NCBI RefSeq assembly: GCF_947623445.1
Contig: NC_135243.1
Location: 8,868,501-8,932,500, forward strand
From: Clavelina lepadiformis
Taxonomy: Eukaryota > Chordata > Ascidiacea > Aplousobranchia > Clavelinidae
Length of the DNA stretch: 64,000 nucleotides
Reading direction: 5' to 3'
Both the position numbers and the translations under genes were made by a program. Positions within the stretch are counted from its first letter, which is position 1. Each line of letters opens with the position of its first letter. A model generated the notes under the pieces. It saw only the letters and a program-made list of their open reading frames with translations. It did no database searches and had not been told where the DNA came from. This document shows, in pieces, positions 31,143 to 44,300 of the stretch.

Positions 31143-32434
31143 TTAATATTCTGTTTTCGGTCGTTCTTTCAGCCATTTTGCAATTTTGGGCTCGTCTTGG
31201 ACGGCTGCCACAACTTTTGCAAGCGTAGGATGTCTATCTAAAATCTTTTTATCGGGATATCTTGAATTGAGCATTTCAAACAATGCAAAAGCAGCGATGT
31301 CAGCAGCTGAAATCGCCTAAATATATATAAAATGATGTTTAAAGTATACAGTCTATAAAGGACATGAAAAATGTTTAAATCATGTCATTTAATCTAGAAT
31401 TACAATAACTGGTTAAAAAAACGGTAGACTTTTGTCAGAACTTACAGGCTAAAGATGGCAAAGAAAATGTAGCTTGACTGAAAAATAATTCACGACCTAC
31501 AATATTTGACTGTGAAACAGACGTTGCAAAGCCTTATACACGCACAAAATCTTACATTTCCAAATAAATAAGTTCCGCCTTGTGTATCAACTGCTTCTTC
31601 AAACTTGGTAAATTTAGGATGAATGTGATCATTAAATGCAGCAGCCGTGAGTTCCGCCTAAACAGAAAGAAAAAAAAATGGTTGTAAAATTTTAATCCGA
31701 TTGTTAACAAGCATTGACATTAACAAAAAGCGTTCAAAAAATAACCTACACAAGATTCTCACGTGCATTTCTGTACTTATTACTTGTACATTTCTTATTA
31801 CTTATTAATTTAATACTTCCCAGAAAATGAAGACCATGAGTCAAATTCTTGTGGAATATTTAGCTTTAGTTTAATGCCACTTACAGTTAGAAAAGCAACA
31901 TGTGTAACTATAGCCTACAGCATAGGCGTTAACTCACCTTCTTTGTATCGCTCAAATCAGACAACGGTGTTTGCAGCTTGTAGATGGCTTCCATAATAGC
32001 TTCGATCCACATATCAAATTTAGCAGCGTTTAGTGAGTTACCTCCATCCAGTTTGAATTCTCTGGCCAAATATCGAACAATTGCTCGGCTGTGTGCAATT
32101 TGTTCACCATCCACAAACAACACAGGTACATTGCCAAAAAGCATCTCTAAAACACACCGTGATAACCAGAAAACGTTTAATATATGTCAATCGTTATGAC
32201 GTCCAAAATTATGCTACTCAAGATGTACAAATTTACTTTAAACAGAACACGTAGATCAACCTATAAGATATTAAGCATATAAAAGGAAATGTTTAACTTA
32301 CTCGGCTTAAGTTCAGGCCATTCTTCACCAGAAAATCGTACATCTTCATAATCTACTTCAGCTTGAGCAAAAAGTAGCCGTGACATTTCTGCTAAACCAC
32401 GGGCTTGAAAGTAATACAGTTTATAGTTTGGCAT
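31143..32434 (-). CDS. Sigma-class glutathione S-transferase, array copy 4
   Basis: Four exons (32302-32434, 31938-32146, 31556-31657, 31143-31316) give 205 residues. It starts MPNYKLYYFQARGLAEMS with Tyr8. Exon 2 is 209 bases rather than 203, adding two residues at its 3' end (LQTPLSDLSDTKK in place of the usual FSEEDEAKK-type end), in the loop after helix 3/4. Its exon 2 also starts MLFGNVPVLF where the others have MLFGQMPVLF. Exon 4 begins AISAADIAAF and ends KWLKERPKTEY. By exons 3-4 it groups with copies 3 and 5. Same family role; the loop change may alter the substrate pocket or dimer contact, which is inference. Confidence 0.93.
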
Positions 32435-33559
32435 TTTATAGATATCAGCAGTTTAACACTGACTTAGCAGTTACAACCAAAGTGCTCTAAAGCTGCAAGC
32501 TGTAAACAGCAGATTTTAGCAGGTACTGAGGTTTCATTCGTCACTTCCACACTTATGTCACGTTTGAAACATCACAACTTCCTTTGCATGTTTTAAAACG
32601 TTTGCGAACTTACGTGGTCCAAAATCATATCTTACTTGTATATAAATGGTACAGTATATATATTATAGAGCTTGGAGACATGGCTAAGGGAAACTTTTCT
32701 CTTTTGCTTCGAAGCTTTGCTAATAGTAATTAAGCAAAATATTACGTCTCGAAAGTGAAAATTCTAGAATTTTCATTAACGTAAAATTGAACAAATCTAC
32801 TTAAACCATTATGACCAGTTTTCAGAAAATGAACGCTTGATGTTGTACTGTTTACCTTTTTAAGCTACTTTTTTGGAGTGGAGCGTTGATCCGTACTTGT
32901 CACATAAGACAAGTAGCCTGCAGGCTGTCACTATTTTACCGAAAAAATTGTACGTTCAAAACATTTCTCCCAATAAGTTGTTAACACTACCATAAAAATA
33001 TCATAAAATCACCTAAAACATAAAATATCATGTTGTATTTTGTTTAATCTAAAGTTAATATGAAGGTAGATAACTTATATACAACGTTTCGTCGATATCA
33101 GGTAACCTAATGTAGCGAGTTATTTATTTTTTGCCACTTACTCTACCGGCGTGAAGCTGATTACCAGTTTCCTGGTTACTTATTCAGTTATTGATTAAAA
33201 TATATAAAAAATGTATATATATATAAATTATAAAATAACTTATATATAAAAATATATAAAATTTATAATAAAACCCAACTATAAGAAATGTCGTGCTTAT
33301 TTATTTAGCCAACAAATCATTTCTTTTCTCGTTTTATTTCTACCGCGGTTGTACGTTTTTTCCTCAGCCATATTTGACTTTCCACCTGTATGATTCATGT
33401 TACCCTCCATGTCTAATTGGTTCTACTGTAACATTTGTTTGACAATGAATGATAAAAAAACAAGAGCGCGTATTCTCGAGGACGCTCGTATGCATTGCAT
33501 CAAAGATCTAATCATGGAATGAAAGTAAAAAATGAAAAGTTTATATCGTTGTTGTCGTA
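32435..33559. other. Upstream region of GST copy 4, with TA-rich tract
   Basis: No gene was found. The presumed promoter of copy 4 lies just to the right of 32434. A low-complexity TA tract (repeats of tata and ataaaa) spans about 33195-33270. Confidence 0.45.
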
Positions 33560-34150
33560 TGAGCAGGTATATTCTGCCACCCAAGCGTGTTATCAGGCAA
33601 GAGTCAAACAGCTACCAGCAGGTGCTGTCATACCAAATTCGCAAAGCTTGTGTTCCTGGGGGACATGGTAAATGGAGTTATCGGATTTGACGTGATCTGC
33701 GGTTGCCCTTCCGCGCCACACATATAAGTCGCAGAGTTTCCCAATCCTTATTCGTGGAAAGATGAGCGGAATCAAACGACGCCTGTTCGCCCGAAGCGTT
33801 TGTTCGATAAAGCTGTACCTGGGAAATCCCGGCGGCCGTTTTCTAGTGGAAAGGAAGTCGGCGTCGGTGATAAAACTGCAAATTCTTACAGGATTTTACT
33901 GTCACTCGCCTCCAATTTGTGCTTCGCCCTTGAAGCCGAACCGATACCTGATTTTCCGGCGTGTTCCAACGGTTGTGGCGAGGCCAGAACAAATGAGCAC
34001 CTCAGTTAGCTTGCTTAAAGTATTTACTGAATTAAAAAGCTTAAACTGGAACAAACGGGATGACTTTTTTGCCGGGTGGGCAAGAGAAAAAATATCTATC
34101 TGTCAATCGAGACGGAACCCAGCACATTGCATGGATGACTGTGATAATAA
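33560..34150. other. GC-rich island with open frames on both strands, unidentified
   Basis: This block is markedly richer in GC than everything around it and looks coding, but I do not recognise it. On the plus strand a frame runs from about 33730 to a stop at 34010-34012 (peptide includes NPYSWKDERNQT and LFDKAVPGKSRRPF, with dibasic KR and RR sites), followed by AATAAA near 34144. On the minus strand a frame of similar length ends at 33593 (includes LCDLYVWRGRATADHV). A possible acceptor tttgcag lies just upstream of the minus frame. Another plus-strand frame starts at 33762. It could be a terminal exon of an unseen gene, a transferred or processed fragment, or element DNA. Confidence 0.35.
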
Positions 34151-34917
34151 AACTTATTTCGGTTGCATTGTTCTGTTACTGATATAGGAAACATAGCCGG
34201 CTTATGTCACACAAGTATTATAGTCTGCAGTTACAAGCTTCAGTTAGCATCGCACCCAACTCACAAGATTTAAAAACCTAGTAAGTATAGTATTAAAGCA
34301 CTCGTGAAAGTAACATTGTAACATGACACGTATAAGTAATAAATCTGTCGTATGTGTTGTTTTTAGTAGTGCACTTATTCTACTATAAACCATAAAACCC
34401 AACCTGCAAGCTAGATTTTGAAACTTAATTTATGAACTTTTGGAACCCCAACCGTGATTACTTTGAGCCCTTCCAGATGCAGAGATGTGTTTGAGTATGC
34501 CCGCTTATGCTATTCGCAAGCTGTTATGCTTATGAATTATTTTCTCCGCTCACTACGCAAGATGTATGGTAAAACAATTGAGACTCTAAGACAAACCTAG
34601 CCGCTATACTTTGGAACTTGTACCTTAAGAAATAACATGAGCGTAAATGTCAGCAAGAATTTTCCTCGTATATAAACGTTTTTGCATCCGAATAGTAACC
34701 ACAAGCATTTAGTTAAAGATATCTACAGTACTTTATTATCAATTGGAATTACAGAAACTCTACTAAACTCAAAAGGATCATTGCCAGAAAAATTACAGTA
34801 AACAAAATTTTATTATAGAAAGGTAATTGTTCGCTTTCACGGTGTTCGGATGCATTTACGAAGCAAATCTAACACATCAACATCATGCTTTCAGGTTTAG
34901 CAAACATTCACGTCGAA
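34151..34917. other. GST copy 5 downstream region
   Basis: No gene was seen. A plus-strand TTTATT near 34809-34814, read as AATAAA on the minus strand, lies about 104 bases past the copy 5 stop and is its best poly(A) signal candidate. Confidence 0.45.
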
Positions 34918-36481
34918 CTAGAATTCTGTTTTTGGTCGGTCTTTTAACCATTTTGCAATTTTTGGCTGCTGCTGGATCGCGTCCACAACTTTCTTTAGCG
35001 TAGGATGAGCCTCGGAAAGTTTCTCGTTGGAGTGTCGACTGTTGAGCATGTCGTACACCGCAAACATTAAGATATCAATTGCTGATAAGTCCTGGATAAA
35101 AGTTGGAGAACAATAGAAAATCTTTATAAGTCTAATAAAATCTGCAACGTTTATGTCAGCTAAATTAGTGGCGCACTTAGCTGATATAGTGTACATAGTC
35201 ATACTGTCCTTGGTTATAATGTAGCATGATATAACTTTGAAACTTCTATAATGCAATCTTACATTTCCAAACAAATATGTTCCGCCATTTGCTTTAACCG
35301 CTTCTTCAAACTTGGTCAGTTTTGGATGAATGTGATCTTTGAATGCAGCAGCGGTAAGCTCCGCCTGTATGTGGCAAAAGAAGCAATACATATGGAGTAG
35401 GAGCAATAAAATAAAGAATTAGAGATGATACAGTTTGTAATCAATAACTAGAGCTTTTATCCTATACAACATACAAAAGAGCTATGGCCTCTTGGCGCTC
35501 TATACGGTATTTTGTTTCAAATTTCGTATTTAATCTTTTTAACCGACGTTGCCCTTGTGGTGACTGACGCAAGCAATTCGGCCACTGAGTGATGTCACCA
35601 AAAGTTTTACAAGACGTCTGATTAGGACAAAGACCCGTCGTACGTGCATGATTTCGAGATGAATTGATGCGTTTGTTGTGTTTTGATCGTTGCGGGTAGT
35701 TTTGTCGGTTTTATACAGTTGTCTGCACTTTTCAAGAAACATAAAACACTTTTTACGGTTGTCTGCTTTGGTGCATGGCAGTACAAGCCTTGCTTGTAGC
35801 ACCAAACTTCGTTTAAAAATTTGATTGTCGAGCAGAGAACAGCTAATTATAGGCTTCTTCGACGCAACCAAACTGGACGCTCAATGCCTGGTAATCGATT
35901 TATTTCATTTCCTTTGGTTTGGTTTTTCTCTTTTAGGTAAGGGAGAGATAAGCTGAAAGAAATCACACAAGCTGAAATTGAAAATATACCTTTTTGGTTT
36001 CGTCTTTTTCTGAGAACGGAAGCTTAGAAATGGCTTCGAACAACACCTCAGTCCACATATCGACTTTGGCTGCATTTAGTGAGTTGCCTCCATCCAGTTT
36101 GAATTCTCTGGCCAAATATCGAAAAGCTGCTCGACTGTGTGCAATTTGTTCACCATCCACAAACAACACAGGCATTTGACCGAAAAGCATAGCTATAGAA
36201 ATTACAATCGTAAACGTCACGACCGAAAACAAGGTATGCCGTTTTAAGTAGATGAGAAAAATCAGATACGAATAAAACTTTACTAAAAAACGATAGTAGA
36301 CCATCCGGCCGCGTTGAGCATTATGCAAAAGGTGTGTCTAGGACTTACTCGGTTTATGTTTGGGCCATTCTTCACCACTATAACGCTCATCTTCATACTC
36401 GACACCAGCTTGAGCAAACAGCAACCGTGACATTTCACCGAAGCCACGGGCATTGAAATAACAAAACTTGTAGGTAGGCAT
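34918..36481 (-). CDS. Sigma-class glutathione S-transferase, array copy 5
   Basis: Four exons (36349-36481, 35990-36192, 35263-35364, 34918-35091) give 203 residues. It starts MPTYKFCYFNARGFGEMS with Tyr8; exon 2 has MPVLFVDG and AAFRYLAREF; exon 3 has FKDHIHPKLTKFEEAVKANG; exon 4 begins DLSAIDILMF and ends KWLKDRPKTEF. Its C-terminal exons fit the copy 3/4 group while its exon 2 is nearly base-identical to copy 2, in the other group. It lies in the same orientation as copy 4, 2.5 kb upstream of it. The family function is as for the other copies. A possible poly(A) signal lies near 34809. Confidence 0.93.
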
Positions 36482-36902
36482 TATGACAATATCAGCAATT
36501 ACAGTAATTTCCTTAAGATTACCCTGTACACTTCACAGCTTATCTGTTTCATAGAAAAGTCTCGTGTATGTTAATTCAAAGGGCATACGGGCATATTTTA
36601 GCAAATATAACTAAAAAATATAAATTCCCAACCGAAATGCTGTCTGTTATACTTTGTAACTCATACATACTTCTCTACATACAGAACATGGAAACAAAAA
36701 CACTGTAATTGTTTAAACGAGTGCGTTAGAAATTCAGCTGCAAAGGGCGCTAATTGTCACTGCTGCTGGCAACTCACTTGCTTTTAAACTTACAATAATG
36801 ACTCAGCACAAATCGTAACATCTACATTTGAACATAGAACTTTCTAGAAAGGATTGTAAACATGGGTAGCGAGTTTACCGTATTGGACAGTTTTTCTTTA
36901 AG

Positions 36903-36934
36903 TTTATTTGTCTTTAGGTACTTGTGCAACGCCA
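36903..36934. repeat. 32-bp exact direct repeat, copy A
   Basis: The block starting tttatttgtctttaggtact and ending caacgcca occurs here and again at 37091-37122 with no difference seen. The sequences just outside differ. Confidence 0.75.
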
Positions 36935-37090
36935 TTTTCTCGTTTTCTTCCTAAAAGTATATTCTTTTCTTCATTACTTATTCTCATATACTCTTGCATT
37001 TTCAACTCTTATTCTTTACATGGGTACGTAACCACTATCAGTTCCATTAAGTTTAGTCCATTCAGATCTGTTTAATGACGTTTTTTTACA

Positions 37091-37122
37091 TTTATTTGTC
37101 TTTAGGTACTTGTGCAACGCCA
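37091..37122. repeat. 32-bp exact direct repeat, copy B
   Basis: Second copy of the block at 36903-36934, 188 bases to the right. Perfect identity between two copies in otherwise unalignable flanks suggests a recent local copying event. Confidence 0.75.
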
Positions 37123-38849
37123 AAATAAACATGCAGCCTTCACTCAAGATATACCATATCTCAATTATCATCATCTGATCTCGCATACATCGCAGACGGC
37201 CACAAAACTTATGAAACTTAAGCACGCGCATTTCCGTATCAAGCAAAATATTTCTCATTTCTTAATTATTAAAAACAAATGAGTTTAAAGTTGGCGGTAG
37301 CAACGGTATTTACCACGTTGCTTACAGGTCGCAGGGCAACCGTAGCGTTGCGCAAAACCGCTTTTTTCCGTGATTCTTTTTTCTCTTGCGTAGCGAAGCT
37401 ATAGTAGATTGCTCACAGCGTGTTTCTTTCACAAACTGTAACGTGATATTTGATACGCCGACAATTCTCTCCAGGATGACTTGGCGTTATTTTGTGAGCT
37501 CAGAGAATACGAACTATGCCGTCAAAGAATTACGATTGCATTTGTAGGCCTACCCTTACAAAAGGGATGACGCATTGCCTTACATAAAGTTAATTTACTA
37601 AGTTACTTACTAACATACTGTAGTTCATTGAATTGTAATCACAGGCACCTGTCGAAATATACTTGTAGCAACATATTGTTTGAAAAACGTTTTTGCCCCA
37701 GTTGGTTTTCTGTTATCAAACTGATGTTTTTATGTTTAACACTAGCTAGGTTTGTTGATTGGAGAAACGATTAAAATGACAAGGCCGACTTTTGTGAAGA
37801 TGACATCGTATACACACTATTTCACTGAAAGTAAATTAGATCACTAATCACTTATAATTAATTAATTAATAATGAGCCATATCGATGTTGCTGGCTTAAA
37901 GTGCCATTTTCATTGCGGCAAATGCCCACAAGAAGCGTAATTCGTTGAATAGGTAATAAGAACACCAGCAATAAGCAAACTTGAATGAAATCAAAAAAAC
38001 ATTCATATTTCGATAAATTCTACAGTTGTTGTTACTGGTACGTACCTAAATATATTGTATAAAAGTCATTTTGCCAATAAATTTTCCCATTTTAGAGATC
38101 AGCAATTAATTTGAAAGAAAATGTATTCGCGTAATTCCTTCACCTGTTTATAGCGAAAGGAAAACCAACCAAACATTAATCCACTCTTTATATTGTTAAT
38201 TACATTCATACTAAGCCGCACGTTAAGTAAATGTGTCTGACTGCTGAAATCAATCTCGTGGAGATCCTATCCAGTACATAGTCTACACCATTTTACAAGA
38301 CATGGAAACGAAAACTCAAGCTATGCTTCTAACCCTACACTCTGCAACTATACGTGCAATTACTGTATGTTGTATATTAGCTTCTCACCGTAAAATCATA
38401 GGTTCCTAAGTGCTGCAGGAGTGCAGGTACACGAACCATTTGCCTGTTGCCACTGTAACTGCTTTAACAAGCTATATATAACTTTATATGACTCAGCAAA
38501 AATCTGCAGGCCTACATTTAAAAAACGAAACGAATTTTCGAGAAGTTTTAACTTCAAAAGTCACTCAAACTGCTCTTCCACCTGTTTTCCTTTTATTCGC
38601 GCAATCCATTCTTTCTCCTCTGATTTCTTTTAAATGTTAAGCGAGTTCTGTAATGCGCCAGTCATTTACTCTAAGATGACTTTGCGTTATTTACTGACCT
38701 TTTCAGAATACGTCATGCGTAAAAGATGTATTTATGTCTTGTGAATATGCTGACTCATTTCGTAATAAAGGTAGATTTATCGAAATCGGTTAAAAACTTC
38801 AATATACTGTGTGTACATACTACTGGCAATATACTACTATAGCATGATC

Positions 38850-39400
38850 AGAGGTGGGCAGTACCGACATTACTAAAAATTTAATTAAAACTCTGATTAA
38901 AGTTGGTCGCGTATTTACAGACAGAATGAATATAAAATAGTAAAGATTTATTGCAGCAGGCTTTTGAGTGTTGCAAAAATGTCTCTTTGCGACAGACGCA
39001 ATTATCCCAGACCAGGGGACCAAAGGACCAGGGGACCAGGGACCAAGGGCATAAACAAGGAGTAAGTTGCGTAATTTGTTATACGCTGAGAGGTTACGGA
39101 TACGTTGCGATTATAATCTTGCAAATTTGGAATTGAAATTTTAATACTTTTGCATAACTTTAGCTGTATTGTTATGGCGAGCAAATCGTCACAGACAGTA
39201 TAGGACAATCATCAATGACGCACATCAAGTACATTTCTTATTTTTATTACTAAGCCACATAACGAGTAACCAAATTCACGTTTTGAATAAATAACTGAAT
39301 ATTGTACGTAACGAGGAAATCGTAACCAATTCGACGTCGTTACAGAAACAATACGATGTATAACATTGCAAACTATTAGACTGTTGCTCTACGAGTGGAG
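38850..39400. mobile_element. Possible hAT-like element fragment
   Basis: The left end cagaggtgggcagtacc matches the common hAT terminal form (CAGAGGTGGGCA). A matching right terminus and target duplication were not found. Sequences near 39250-39350 (acgagtaacc, gtaacgaggaa) resemble hAT subterminal repeats, so the right limit is a guess. Confidence 0.35.
39007..39049. repeat. Short G-rich tandem repeat (ggaccagggg units)
   Basis: Five imperfect copies of a unit like accaggggacca follow one another. The tract is strongly strand-asymmetric (G and A on the plus strand). Confidence 0.7.
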
Positions 39401-41323
39401 GAAAATGATGCAGAACATCATGGAAGTATTAATGACATATTTAAAAAATAGAAGGTAAAATATCTTTAAATGCCTTTGATAGCAGTTAGAATTTGTGATG
39501 AATTTACAAACAACAGCAAATTCTGTATGGACTTAGTTTACAATCTACATGACAATAATGGTGTTAATCGATGTTAATGCATTAACATAGTTTTTAGTTT
39601 TAACCTAAAAATTTCTACGACTTCTATTCACCGTAGATCTTTAATGGTCCACGGCTTCCAACGGATGTTTAAAGACTTCCACCGACAGTACTTCATAGAA
39701 CTCAAAAGCGTTGCGCAAAAAACTCGTTAAGAACAACAGTATAAACATGGGTCCGTATTTCTGGCGGAAATATTGCTAGCTTTTGCATTGTTTCATTCAT
39801 TATGCACCATATCCTTTTATAAAGCGATAAAAATTAAGTTGAATTTTATTTAAAAATAATTAATTAGAACAATTGTACTACATACTGTATATGTACAAAA
39901 TCTTTGCTTACTACACTGTAGTAGGTCTACACCTAAAAACTTATGCTCTATATAGTTTTGACAAACAAACAGCTTAATTTCAACCGGTTCATTCGTTCGT
40001 TCATCGTTCATTAATTATTCTTTACTGGGTACTAACAACCTACCCCAATTAGACATACGACAATGCAAGTAACCCCGCTAGCTTACGGAGGACCAACGCC
40101 ACCCACAAAATTACTTTCCATGAAACGCAGATGTGCCAGGAACTATAGCTTCGCTAACGGCAAGTCGTTATACCAATGTCACTCTTGACTGTTGGTTGGT
40201 TATATATTTAAAAACAACACACAAAACCTCGAAGCCAAGGAAAACCCAAACAGCTATTACTTTAAGAACCTCCTCGCCATCCAACACTCAGTTTAAAAAT
40301 CACGACACTTCATTTTTAACCTTAACCCTGTGCAATTATGTTGGGGCTGGTTGACACCCAGAATTAGATATATTAGGCGTAGCAATGGAATATTGTGATT
40401 TTCAATAAGATAATACAATACATAAGGACATAATAATACACATAATATTAATACACATAATAATACATAAGGAAACACGTAAAAACAAAAAACCATGAGT
40501 TTGATAAAATATTTGAAATCTATTAATCAAATATTAGCATATTTCAAGGGCTTTAAGAAATGGCGTATTAATATTACGCAAAGAAACTGCTTTTTTGACA
40601 TTTGATTTCCGCGCATCTTTTACAAAACTCCACCATATTGCAAAATTATAATTTCGGCCTAATTCATGCATAACTTAACATAGTTTTTTTTGTTCCTAAA
40701 GCAACTAGAAGAAGCGCAAATTAATATCTTACAGGCGGAATGTCGTTACAAAATAAGCTGCATTACATCACATTAGATTATAACTTTCTCACAAAGACCA
40801 AAAGAATAGATTATTATTTACAAACCTAAACAGTGCATGCTGGTTATACAATATATAGTTATAAGATGAAAGCACAAAAAAACACTGAACAAATTCTACT
40901 CAATTTTAAAATGTTGTCAGCTATAGGGCCCCATTGTGTCAACTTGACTTTACATAAAGATAAACAAGTAAAATGAAGCGGCTCTTTTACAAAAGGCAGA
41001 GTAATAAAATTAGACAACTCTGACCACCGCCTGGGAAAGAAACTGCAACGGCCAAAGTGTGACAATTAGTGTAGATGTGGAACTCACCAATCAAGGGATA
41101 AGACATGAAAATTAAAGACACAAAATTTCAAGGTATGAGACTCAGCGAACAGTCCACGCGACAAATACTGATGACAAAGGAAGTAAGAAACCCTATATGA
41201 ATATATTTCTTCTGGATGAAAGAAGAATATTGCAGTGCTTTGTACCACTGTGAGGGCTTTAACATTCTAAACATTGGAATTATTACATGTAGCTGGGGCA
41301 ATATTCTACACAACTCAGGTCTC

Positions 41324-44300
41324 CTATTTCATGTCGTTTTTGTTGAATTTAAAGGTCTCATCGTCCACATCGATAGCCCAAGAAAACTTATCACAATCAG
41401 CTTTTGTGAACACTTTCTCTACAGATACTTTATGCTTCTTGCACCTGCAAAGTTAAGAAATGTTTTATGCGTATATTTGTTTGCAAAATAACACCGAAAT
41501 ATTATGTCAAAATATTCTTTAATTCAAAAGCAACGGAAAGCTGCTTTAAAACAGTGTTCTTTTATTTTAATTTAAAATTTTATTTTATCGTACGGTTTTT
41601 CATAGAATACAGTTGTGTTATCATACCAGGCTACAGTAATTCTTGGATCCATATAGTGACGCTTGGTTGTCTCGGGAGAGATCTCATCGTTCTTTCTCTT
41701 TATAATTAAAAGCCATCTTTAGTTTACCCTATTTACACTCGGTGTGGCTTCTCCTGCACAAAGTCACAGCAAAACGTGGCGTACAGTTGCATTGTTTGCT
41801 GTAGAAACTTGAAATCTCGTGACTTTCCTAAAAAATGTTCAGCTATCTGTCCATGTTTATTTTATAAAGTTGGATTTTGTAATTTTTGAGATATTGTCAT
41901 ATTTTCATAATTTTTCTCTCTCTCTGCATTGAAGCGAATCGTTTTCGTTTACTCATTTACGCACCACTAACTCGACTAACTATTCTTTTGGGTTCTCTTC
42001 TCGCGGTCAGCTGGTTTTCCGCACAGCGGGGGCGCGGCGTAACAAGAAAAACTTCTACTAATGTATCACTTGTAGAAATACGTAATTTACACTAAATGCA
42101 CTTTCTTTAGTTTTACAATTACGATATATACTGTACAGGATACCAGATGTTTTTGCTACTAACCTGTAAAAATCCGATCAGTTTACGGCGTATACCGTAT
42201 AGTCTTCGAGTAACTAACGATTGAAAATGTGTGTGCAGTGTCGGCCACACCTAGCTAAAATATTAATGTCGCGAGCCCGGTTTGTATAGGCCATAGGGTA
42301 TTCGTGGTAGTGTTAAATAATATTATAGCAAACATTCACGAAAACTAAAATGACCTTAACAAGCCAAAATAAGAATAGCACCAATAGATACCTAATATTT
42401 CAAGTTGAATAAAGTCTTTGTTCAAATTCAAGTGTTTAGGTTTGTATTAAAATTGGATCCGTATAGCTCAGTATCCTGAGCATTTTGATTCTATTTTTCG
42501 TTGTATATATTAGGTCATACAAATCTGTGTTTACATTCCCTTCATCTTGAGTCGGTATTACAGCAGTAAGAAATTAATGTGTTTATATAATACTGTATGC
42601 TGATTTTGTATCACACTGTATCCCTATTTTTGTAGAGGATTTAATTTTCTTGTTTGCAGACTGCAACACGTTTGTTTGGTTCGATTATCAGGAAGACATA
42701 GAATTGCAAACAATTTTTGCTGGCTAAAATATAAACCAATTTCTGTGGGCAAGAACTTCATGTTTTTGCTTGATATGCGCCGTTATATTGATTTTAATAT
42801 TAGCAGGATATTATTTTATACAGTACATTATAGATATGATTGTTAGTGGATGGGTGAAAATATATCTTGTTTACTTGGTAAATGGGTGTACGGTAAATCA
42901 GTGTAACAACTTATATTCTTTTAGGCTTTGTATAGACGTCGCATGTATTTAAATGCAGGATTCACACATTTTGTCAGTAGTATAACCGTCATATCCAACT
43001 TGTGAACAGATAATTTTAACACCTTCATGCTAGGACTGCATCCACGCATGCACGCTTGCAAGCATTTTGTATAAATAATCTTAGTTCATAGTATTATTTG
43101 TAAATATAGATAAGCTAAAACAGAAAGACAAGTTTATAACAAAAATATTTGCGATGCATATAATAACTTGCTGATTGATAACTACTAATAGTCTAATGAC
43201 TGTTATTAAAAGAAATAAAAAGAAAGATTCGTTTACAATCCAAACTGCCTTTTCATGCAATTCGTTTCTACGTTTACTGACATTTTGGGAGACTGAACGG
43301 CGGTGATTTAGTTTTTCTGCAGCAATCATGTTTGCCTGCTTATGGCACTCCAATAGCGACTTTTCATCATGGTCATCTTTACAATTTTCTGTGACAAACG
43401 TAACAATTAAGATACCACATACAAAATGGCAAAGTTTGTTGCAAGGAAGAAAAAATTAAGTTATAATAAAGTAGGAACTAAAATCTACCAAGACTTTTCA
43501 CGTTTTGTTGAAAACTGGAAGTTATAAAATGAATTCATTAAAACTCAAATCATTTATTTGTATATTCCATATCAGTGAAGGAAGAAGATTAATATGTCGT
43601 CCAAGTGCATACTCCAGATATTCCCACAATACAAACAAATCATACCAAAAATAAAACTTAAAGTAGAAATCTTCAAAGTTCATTTCAACTTACGGTTAGT
43701 TAGCTTGATAAGTTCTGCTTCAAATGTGCTGGAAGCGTTATACGTTCTGAATACTTTGACTGTAAGTCCATCCATGAACTTGTTCAAATGCTTGTTCAAC
43801 GTGCTGTTCTGAAAATTTGGCATGATAATAATAACACTATAAGATGCAATATTTTTGTGTAAGCTATAACAGTTTTGAATTCCTTATATTACAAGTTTTT
43901 AGGTTAAGTTAGTTCTCTTACATTCACGGTACTGAACACCTTATCTGTGTTATTTTTTCTGAATTCTTCTAGATTTTTAAAAACCTAAAAAAGAAGTGGA
44001 ACATCATACGATCAGTTGAGGTATAAACTTACCTGCAACAAACAACACAAAAGAAACAGTGAAAAGTGAAAGAAAGTGTGCTTAACTTTTTTACTGTGTC
44101 AAATCATCAATAAACAAGCTCGAAAAACAAATGTACCTTTTCCAGTACTGAAACCGTTCGAACATAACGAACGTAATCTTTGCCAAGGAAGTCAAACTTA
44201 ACAACGTTATATTCATCATCGAGGTGCTCATGTAATCTAATGTGTTCCCATCTCAGTGTGCAACAGCCGAAAGTATTCGCAGAGTTGTCTTCATTTTTTT

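Larger units (their letters stand above)
36482..41323. other. Gene-free region with old duplicated blocks
   Basis: No coding exon was supported. Two diverged duplications are visible: about 36640-36960 against 38270-38600 (shared pieces such as catggaaac, atgactcagca and ctacattt in the same order), and about 37450-37540 against 38650-38740 (shared gatgactt.gcgttatt and cagagaatacg/cagaatacg). A hAT-like left terminus cagaggtgggcagtacc begins near 38850, and a tandem of ggaccagggg units lies at about 39007-39049. (ta)-rich and acataata tracts occur near 40430-40480. Confidence 0.45.

Noticed and set aside
33762-34187. 141-codon plus-strand open frame in the GC-rich island
   Set aside because: It crosses from the GC-rich island into AT-rich sequence without a break in reading, and competes with two better frames; kept only as part of the island entry.
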